A stretch of 64,000 bases of DNA from assembly GCA_022393335.1 (NCBI GenBank), contig JAJEKB010021601.1, positions 985,215-1,049,214 on the forward strand. The letters run 5' to 3'. Below are positions 57,071-64,000 of this stretch, piece by piece (the stretch's first letter is position 1; each line of letters opens with the position of its first letter). This DNA is from Macrotrachela quadricornifera. Lineage: Eukaryota > Rotifera > Eurotatoria > Philodinida > Philodinidae. The position numbers and the translations under genes are program-made. The notes under the pieces are model-generated. The model saw only the letters and a program-made list of their open reading frames with translations, had not been told where the DNA came from and did no database searches.

Positions 57071-58587
57071 AATGTTCGGTGTGTATCTGTCTGTTACCGG
57101 GATCAAAAAAACATGGTTTTAGATTGGTCCGAGGGGTCAAAAAAACATGATGATAGCTCGAGCCCTAGAGGAAAAAATAGGCTTGGCTATCTTCTTCTAT
57201 ATACTAATGTTGAGTGTCTCTGTGTGTTACCAGGTTAAAGGAACAGGAGTGATGGTAAAGATGGGATCAAACGAGCATATGATTGTTTTCAAAGAAGTTT
57301 TTTATATTTGTTACCTTTAAATAAATTGAATATCATGCAATAAGGTTTGTTTCAGAACAGAGATAGAATTCTAAGTGTCTTTAAGAATTCTCTCGCCATT
57401 AGAAAAGATTTTCTTCACATAGTGAAAGCGGTCGTGCAGTATGCACGGGTTTCCACTAGTTTTATCTATAACTTGAGATCTATCTACTCTGAAAATCGTA
57501 AGCTTTTCCTATTAACTAAAATTGGAAAAGTGCGAAAATCCGTTGGTAACACTGTTTGTAGAGGGTAGTATTATAGGCTGTGATCATCTATTTTCTTAGC
57601 AAATAACTTTTGTTCGAAGCTCATTTACATCCCATTAAACACTATGGATAAAGGCCTTCATTAAGAATACGTTGTCAATAGTACAACGATTACTGTAGTC
57701 CTGATAGTGTAATATAATTGTCTGATATATAGAACAGACAGGTGGTACTCAAATCATGATGCCTCCTGATTGACATAATGGCACTTCTGCAAAAGTTTTG
57801 CGCATACCACGTTCTATAACATATACTGAATTAGTGAGAAAATTTTCAAAAAAATATATCCATACATTCCACGGATATGGTTCGAAGAGGTCCATGCATG
57901 CAACCGCAATTATTTTTGCACTCTACTATATATATATATATATATATTGAAGTAAAATAAATAACAACATAAAATCAACTTCCTAGGCTCTTTTTCAATA
58001 CTTTCGACCATCACATTACTTAGTATTTTTATAATTTCATTGTCATCTATAGTATTCAATGTAGATAAACTACATGATATTACTTACCTACTGGATTTCA
58101 TCGACTGCTAATATAGTAAACCTATCGACCAAACAATAATCAAAAACTTGAAGATTAGGAAAATTTAATTTACTATTATGTGATAATGAAATCAGGGGAA
58201 CAGGAACAAGAACAAAACTTCGAAAGAACTGAAAATTTTCAGATTGAACAAATCGATACTGATGACTATCAGGAACAATTGAAAAAAAGCGAACTCTTCG
58301 AACAAGTACACGAGCAATGCCAAACGCGATCGAAAACATCAACTAATCATGCTAGCGAAATACTTATGCAAATGAGCAATCTAGTCGTTAAAACATTACA
58401 TCATTTATTACTTCATCAAAAAAATAGCAATCAAGAATATGTTGCTATGATTTAATACAATCAATCCATACAATATGAAGTAAATAAACTTGATTTTATA
58501 CTGAAAATACGTAGTGTAAGTTTGTTTTGTTTTTCTTTCTCTATTATATCTTATTTCTCAAATAGGATAAAACTGTACTTCAACCAA
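57071..58587. other. Gene-free AT-rich DNA
   Basis: A (TA)n microsatellite is at about 57,926-57,948. A plus-strand 91-codon frame at 58180-58455 is Glu/Gln-rich and could be an exon remnant, but it overlaps an equally long frame on the other strand and has no recognisable domain. Confidence 0.4.
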
Positions 58588-59096
58588 CAAGTAGCGCTCG
58601 TCTAAAGACTCGCTCAGCTCTTTCTCGTAGGAATCGTGTTTCTAAACTACCGTCAAGCTATGCATTTGTAAAATTAAAAAAAACAAAGTCAGATTCAAGT
58701 TCCTGGACATTAACTGCCTTTGACCAAACCTCATAAAACAAATATTTTTCTGTTAAAAAGTTGTCGTTTACTTAAAAAATTGAGCTGCAAAGAATCTTTA
58801 GAAAACAGGCTTCAGATTTGGATTCCTCGACCCCGATTACCCTTCGATCAACCCTTATAAAAAATTTTTTTTTTGCAAAAAAAGTGATCCTTTATGTAAA
58901 AAAATGAATCCAAAAAAAATTTTAAAAAACTAACATCAGATTTGGATTCCTCGATCTCGATTACCCTTTGGTCAAGCTTTATGGAAAACATAAAGAAAAT
59001 GTTTTTTTGACCTTGTGCGGACATACAATCAATCAATCAATCAATCAGACAATTTATGTTTGTAAGACTCTTCTGTACGAGAAAGAGAATAATAAA
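58588..59096 (-). repeat. Dispersed repeat family A, long copy
   Basis: Homologous along its length to 13,992-14,492 in the same relative orientation. Shared blocks include CGTCTAAAGACTCGCTCAGC near the start, CTTCGATCAACCCTTATAA in the middle, and GACCTTGTGCGGACATACA near the end. A short (CAAT)n expansion (59030-59045) is specific to this copy. Confidence 0.65.
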
Positions 59097-59187
59097 GTGT
59101 TCTATAGCAGAACCTAAGAAAGGTATTAAACATTTCATCAAATATCTTCTTATCCAATTCTTCGATTTATTATGCAGATTAATTTAA

Positions 59188-59231
59188 ACCACCTGAAGAG
59201 ACCGTGAAATTCGGTCGAAACGCGTCGTGGT
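59188..59231 (+). ncRNA. Hammerhead ribozyme motif (minimal stem III)
   Basis: All core elements occur in order. Stem I 5' strand ACCAC (59188-59192) is followed by CTGAAGA (59193-59199, consensus CUGANGA). Stem II is GACCG/CGGTC with a 7-nt loop (59200-59216), then GAAA (59217-59220), CGCG, T, and the cleavage-site C (59226). Stem I 3' strand GTGGT (59227-59231) is the exact complement of the 5' strand. The A-U pair closing stem III is present, and stem III is only two pairs with a 2-nt loop. ACGCGT is self-complementary, so two copies could form a stable dimeric ribozyme, as described for hammerheads in Penelope-like elements and retrozymes. The predicted cut is after 59226. Which element it belonged to is not visible. 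Confidence 0.8.
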
Positions 59232-59405
59232 AATTTGATTTTTGTACTCACCCTCAAGATTCGGGGACATGAAATCTGGATCTTGGCATTCTGAGACTCA
59301 CCCACTCATCTTCTTTCTCAACACAAAGTATTTCAAAATGTAATTATTCACGTTTTCCTTTTGGTAAACTGTTAAAACTATATTTCATTTTCATAGGTTT
59401 AAAAA

Positions 59406-59690
59406 CTCGAGGAGTTCGCTAATAAATACAAAGTTAAAGTTATATTTGTACCTAAATATCTCTGTGAATTGAATCCGATAGAAGGATTATGGTGTAATCC
59501 AAAACAGTTTGTATGATCACGTACAGATCAAAAATTTAACACCATGATTCATCTAGTAGCTCAGTCACGAAAACATTCTGTTGAAAAACAAATATATAAA
59601 AAGCTATTTCGACGATTTTAGAGATGTTTATATGCTAATCAAACAGGACAAATTTATTCTCAAATATTGCAGTTATTCTTCACCAATTAA
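59406..59690 (+). pseudogene. DDE-superfamily transposase C-terminal fragment
   Basis: One frame reads LEEFANKYKVKVIFVPKYLC and then ELNPIEGLWCNPKQFV. This contains the LNPIExxW block that holds the third catalytic acid of IS630/Tc1-like (DDE_3) transposases. An in-frame TGA (59514-59516) and TAG (59619-59621) interrupt the following conserved region (MIHLVAQSRKHSVEKQIYKK). A TAA lies directly before the fragment, and the N-terminal two thirds are not nearby. It is a dead, truncated copy. It starts 175 bp after the hammerhead motif, with no sign that the two belong together. Confidence 0.65.
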
Positions 59691-60654
59691 TGTAAAGCAG
59701 ATGTGTCATCGCATCGAAAAATAGCAAATACAAATCTAAATTGAATCGTAAACTTGTTATATCATTTTCAGTATTTTAGCTATATTTTTCTACTATATAT
59801 TGTCGCCATTTAGTATGAATTTTTTTAAAAATATAAGTAAATCATGGAAATATATTTCGTGGAGACCCATTAATTGTTTCCTATATATGTTTATTAAAAC
59901 ATACTGAAATAATAATAGCAAAAATTTTAGTAAAACTTCTTCTGTCATCATAAAATATCAAAAAAAGTTCATATTTCGATCTTTAGACAGAGTAGAGTAT
60001 TTATGAAAAAAATTTAATCTCTCAACGATAGAACGAGCTTATCCAAAACCTATACTTATTTTTTTTGGGTATATATATGATGGTTACAACTCTGGAAAAA
60101 AATTGGTAAAACATGTGTCTATGATGAGTTGATGTCTTTGGAAGGTACCCCTCTAAAGGCTATTGTATCTATATATGGATCCAGCCATGGTAGACTCGAC
60201 TATTAAATCATTTTATCTTTCAAATTCGTTGAAAGTTTTTTTTTATATCGAGCTTTACCGAAAATTTTGATTCAAATAGTTGGGAAGCATAAAATGAAGA
60301 TTAAAGATAGTGATGGTAATATACTAGTTATATCGGGAATAGTTATATATCAAATCCAGAGTATTTTTGGAATAGTAGTATTTGCGAAATTTTTATTAAA
60401 AAATCGTTCTAGAATTGTCAAAAGCAACGTTTTTACAAGTAACTCGATGAGCTCTATCCAACCATGCTATAAAGTCGGCAAAAACATTTTGCTGCAATTT
60501 CAACTTGCCGGCACCTTACGAAACATCTCTTTGAGACTGATATCCCTTTCTCAAGAAATCTACGCAAATTTGCTCATATTCCAATTCGTCAAATCATATG
60601 CTGATTGTCAGAAATATTAAAGAACAGTTAATAATCCTTACTATGTATAGGTAA
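59691..60654. other. Gene-free AT-rich DNA
   Basis: A 117-codon frame at 60267-60620 has no recognisable domain and is probably chance. No repeat with support. Confidence 0.4.
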
Positions 60655-63600
60655 CAGGGGCTCTAATGGGCTGGGCTTGGCCCAGTCCAGCCTATGGCCC
60701 AAAATTTTTTAACAGAAAACCATGGGCCATATTTTAAATAAAAATAAAAATTTTCAAAAGATGTCGCGTATTATCACGGAAATATTTTTTCGATAAAACG
60801 AATTCAATATTTTTATTCGCTACAATATTTACGCAATCAATAATGAGTGAATATGTAAAACAAAATGATAAGATAAGGCAATTGTTTATCATTATTAAAA
60901 ACTTTTCTTATAGTAACAACATGTCATCGTCGAGTTCTTCTCATTTATGAACAATGTCACCATCATCACAAATTACTTCTTCAATTTGTCATAGCGCTTC
61001 TGCACCTGCAATTTCTCAATCATCAATATCCATTATTACTTGTGATTCATCGAATACTGCTATTTCATCATCACATGTGCAATAGTATACAACTGATCGA
61101 ATTAAATTTCTGTTAAACCAACAACCATCGACATATACTGTTTTTAAAAATGAAAAAAAATAATTCTTCAATATGTTGGAAGGTGTTGGATTTTTCAACT
61201 AAAAAATTAGAAAATACTAATGAATATCAAAAAATTGATGATTTTACAAGTTGTCAAACATGTTATCAAACATTTTCTTATACATCGTCTACTGCTACTA
61301 GAAATATGCTTTCTCATTCATGTGTTAAAAATTTATCAAATACAAAAATAACAACATTTACATCTGCATCATGTTCCAGCCAAATTAAACTTGATGATAT
61401 GATGAAAATCTACAAAAAAGTTAAATTAAGTGAACGAGAATAAAATACTGTTAAAAATCTTGTTTCTTCATGGATGTGTCGTGACATGAGATCGTTCAAA
61501 ATTATTGAAGATTTAGAATTGAAGGATCTTCTACAAAAATTTATTGTTTTAGATAAAGTTTTCTTTCTCATTGAATTTTTTGTACTTGTGTTTCAGGATC
61601 AAAATTCGATGAATTTGATGTCAGTTGTGCTTTAAGTGGTGCTGATACAATATTTAATCATATTTGTAATTTAGCTGATGATTATCGTTTAAAATTAAAA
61701 GATATTATTCGAGAACCACTTGAAAGTGATGCCATTTGTGTTAGTCCTAATCTTTTGTTTGATAATCACAAGAAAATCTCTTATTTTGGGCATTACAGCA
61801 ACGTTTACTACTTCAAATTATGAATATAAAACTGCTGATTAATGTTCTAAACCGTTTGTTGGTGATAATTATAGTGGAAAAATTATATTAATTGTAAGTG
61901 TAATTCTTTCAAGTACAAAATTATGAATTGTCACGGTCCTTCTATACAGTATACTCATGTAAATGTTAACAAAACCTAAAAGTTATCCTTCACATTAACA
62001 GTTCTTTGATTTAAACTGATTTAAAACTATATTACTACAGCCAGTTTTGAATTGATTATATGACTATGAGTCAAAAATGTAGCAATCTTTTTATTTTTTT
62101 CGTTGAATATAATGGAGATACTTCTTTGTTTAATATTTTGAATGAGTAAGAGATATAAATAATCTATTAGCTATTTAAGTGGAATCTTTAAATTCCCATA
62201 TAATCAAGTGAATCATTATATTTTTCCTGATTTTTAATTCAAATTCAAGATTTGAAATAATAGTTTTTAATGCGTTTTACCTATATAACTATATTTTCCA
62301 AAGAAGAAAGTTAAAAGAAGAACGTTTCATCTAGATAAAACTTATTTCATAACATAGACGACAAAAAGACTTCATAGATTGATTAATTTGATATTAAACC
62401 ATTTAAAGTCTTTCTTATATTAAACTTGAAATTTTTTTAGGCCATCCAAAAAGCATTAGAATCTTAAATTATTTATGACTTAACAAAATTGAGTTTAAGT
62501 CAGACCGAGGTACGAATCTGATCAAAGTTCTTCAAGGTTATGAAACATTATTTTGTTTCCCACATCGAATCAACAACGTTTTGAAAAGAGCTTTTTTCAA
62601 AAGAAAGTTCGCCATACATCAACAAATTCACCAACAACTGCTCAAACAACAACAACACCAACAGGTTCGTATATTGTTACAAATGAAAATTGTCAATCAT
62701 CTTCATCATCACCATTAGAAGAACACGAAGAAGAATTGTTTAAACCAACAAAACAAATTAAAAAGAAAAAAACCAAAAAAAAAAAGAAATCCTTAATCCA
62801 TATTGAAAATGATCCAATGGCAGTAGATGTAAAAGGTTTACATATGAAAGCTCAAGAAATAATTGAAACAATTAAACGATGTAAAAAGTTGACTCGATAT
62901 ATTAAGAAGGTACTTAGTTTCTTGAATTTGAATTATTTTAAAATATTAATATACAATAGAGAAGTTATCAACAATGTCAGTGGCAAACCTTATTACTGAT
63001 ATTTCTTCAATACACATGAATTTATTTCTTAATCTTTATTGTTTTTGCTATTTCGTTTAGAATGGTCTCAATAAAGATATAGAAGCTAGTGGCGCCGTTG
63101 CATTTCAACAATCAACAGTAGTGAGATGGTTATTGTTAATTGATTTGTCGGAAAGTTTTGTTAAATCCTATAAACAACCTACACGAATATTATTTAGCCG
63201 ATGACAACAAGAAAAAATCAATAAAATCGATGAATATGTATTAAAACAGTTAATTTGTTTGCTCAAACCAATCAAACGTGTATTGCAGTTGGTTCAACAA
63301 GGTGACAGTCCGCCCATATATATGGTTCATCCTTGTACATTAACTTTAAGAAAAGCATTATCATCATTTGGAGAATTATTGAAATACCAAATGTCAAAAA
63401 CAGTTGATAATAAAGATGAAAATACTGAAAATATTGATGCTGAAGAAGCAGAACTGCCTGCAGAATCAGAAGCCAAATTAAAAAAATTTTCTTTTACTAC
63501 TTTACAGTATATTATAAAACTTTTTCCTTGTCTCAGGTGTTCGAATACTTCAAATACGTTTATCAGAATTATTTGCTTTAATGTTTGAATTGGATTTACG

Positions 63601-64000
63601 TCATTATACTACTGCATTTTTACATCTACGTTATCGACAACTAAAAGGTGTTCAAATGCTGAACGTGATGAAGTTTATAGCTATGTTTGTGAAGAAATGA
63701 AACGAATTATTTACGAGTCTAAACAACAAGAAGATAGACTTTCGCCTGCAATTAAAAAATGTAAAGTTCAAATTCTTATTATCGAACAATATGAAGATGA
63801 TGATGATGATCTGAATTCATCAAAAGTTGAGAATAATTGTTTATGAAGCGAAGATTATGATTATAATCCAGTACACACAGATAAATTAGCAAGATATTTA
63901 ACTTTAGAGCTTCACAAATCAAAGTTGTCGTCAAATCCACCTGACTTTTGAAAAGAATGTCAAGGAATGTTTCCTATTCTACCGAAACTTGGCCGACAAA
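60655..64000 (+). mobile_element. Degenerate autonomous-type hAT transposon, right end outside the window
   Basis: The probable left terminus is CAGGGGCTCTAATGGGCTGG at 60655, with palindromic GGCCCA-rich subterminal sequence up to about 60,735. The candidate 8-bp target duplication on the left is ATAGGTAA (60647-60654). Its partner and the right inverted repeat would lie beyond 64,000. A decayed hAT transposase frame follows on the plus strand, so this was a full element rather than a MITE. Confidence 0.7.
61150..64000 (+). pseudogene. hAT transposase with BED zinc finger, degenerate and partial
   Basis: Pieces in order: a BED finger at 61150-61443 (VLDFSTKKL..., then SCQTCYQTF and NMLSHSC); after a TAA, LVSSWMCRDMRSFKIIEDLE, typical of hAT N-terminal regions; then a probable intron whose donor now reads G|AT instead of G|GT (about 61,551) before GSKFDEFDVSCALSG. 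An RNase-H-like part follows (NHKKISYFG, frameshift, ITATFTTSNYEYKT, stop, SKPFVGDNYSGKI), with SPNLLFDN where SPDLWxDN would be usual, so the first catalytic Asp seems lost. Later parts include KIDEYVLKQLICLLKPIKRV and LSELFALMFELDLRHYTTAF. The dimerisation region (LARYLTLELHKSKLSSNPPD, then F, stop, KECQGMFPILPKLGRQ) has a Trp codon changed to TGA. Dead; the C-terminus is cut by the window edge. Confidence 0.8.

Noticed and set aside
60267..60620. 117-codon plus-strand frame
   Set aside because: No recognisable domain or flanking signals; ends just before the hAT element.

Overview
The window looks like a piece of an animal nuclear genome, most likely a bdelloid rotifer (Adineta/Rotaria-like). 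This is inference from several signs: AT-rich DNA with the standard genetic code, genes split by very short GT-AG introns (50-55 bp), gene families that are greatly expanded in bdelloids (arginine ADP-ribosyltransferase, extracellular FG-GAP repeat proteins, divergent F-box proteins), and many low-copy, diverged DNA transposons. No bacterial gene organisation, rRNA or CRISPR is visible.

Layout. 1-8.9 kb: the main group of ordinary host genes. It holds an unrecognised protein (-), a 2-oxoglutarate/Fe(II) oxygenase (+), a small two-exon gene that resembles the cytochrome-oxidase assembly factor PET117 (-), and an alpha/beta-hydrolase (+) with a palindromic element in its intron. A 2.1-kb non-autonomous hAT element with GC-rich ends lies between the first two genes. 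8.9-17 kb: almost gene-free and made of decayed dispersed repeats and foldback elements. 17-22.3 kb: two genes in tandem on the minus strand, an ADP-ribosyltransferase followed 36 bp later by a membrane-anchored FG-GAP protein. The FG-GAP first exon is separated from its 14-repeat second exon by a 1.96-kb intron that holds two transposable elements. 22.4-31.6 kb: MITE-rich intergenic DNA with hAT-like, piggyBac-like and palindromic elements and a tRNA-like Pol III sequence.

31.6-42.3 kb: a nested pair of non-LTR retrotransposons. An old, broken minus-strand element with a 17-bp target duplication was invaded by a young plus-strand element with two intact ORFs, a poly(A) tail and a perfect 12-bp target duplication. 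42.3-53.3 kb: repeats, one intronless 474-codon gene (46,921-48,345) that is much richer in G+C than its surroundings, and a decaying host-gene remnant interrupted by a palindrome. 53.3-55.3 kb: a four-exon F-box gene (-). 55.8-64 kb: another hAT-like MITE, dispersed repeats, a well-formed hammerhead ribozyme motif at 59,188-59,231, a DDE-transposase fragment, and a degenerate BED-finger hAT transposon that runs off the right edge.

The host genes do not form an obvious pathway. The items most worth checking are the hammerhead motif, the GC-rich orphan gene, the closely spaced ADP-ribosyltransferase/FG-GAP pair, the nested retrotransposons, and a 965-bp element whose ends are built of minisatellite-like units. 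Exon structures were inferred by hand. For genes with all exons found, the spliced lengths are multiples of three. No database search was possible.
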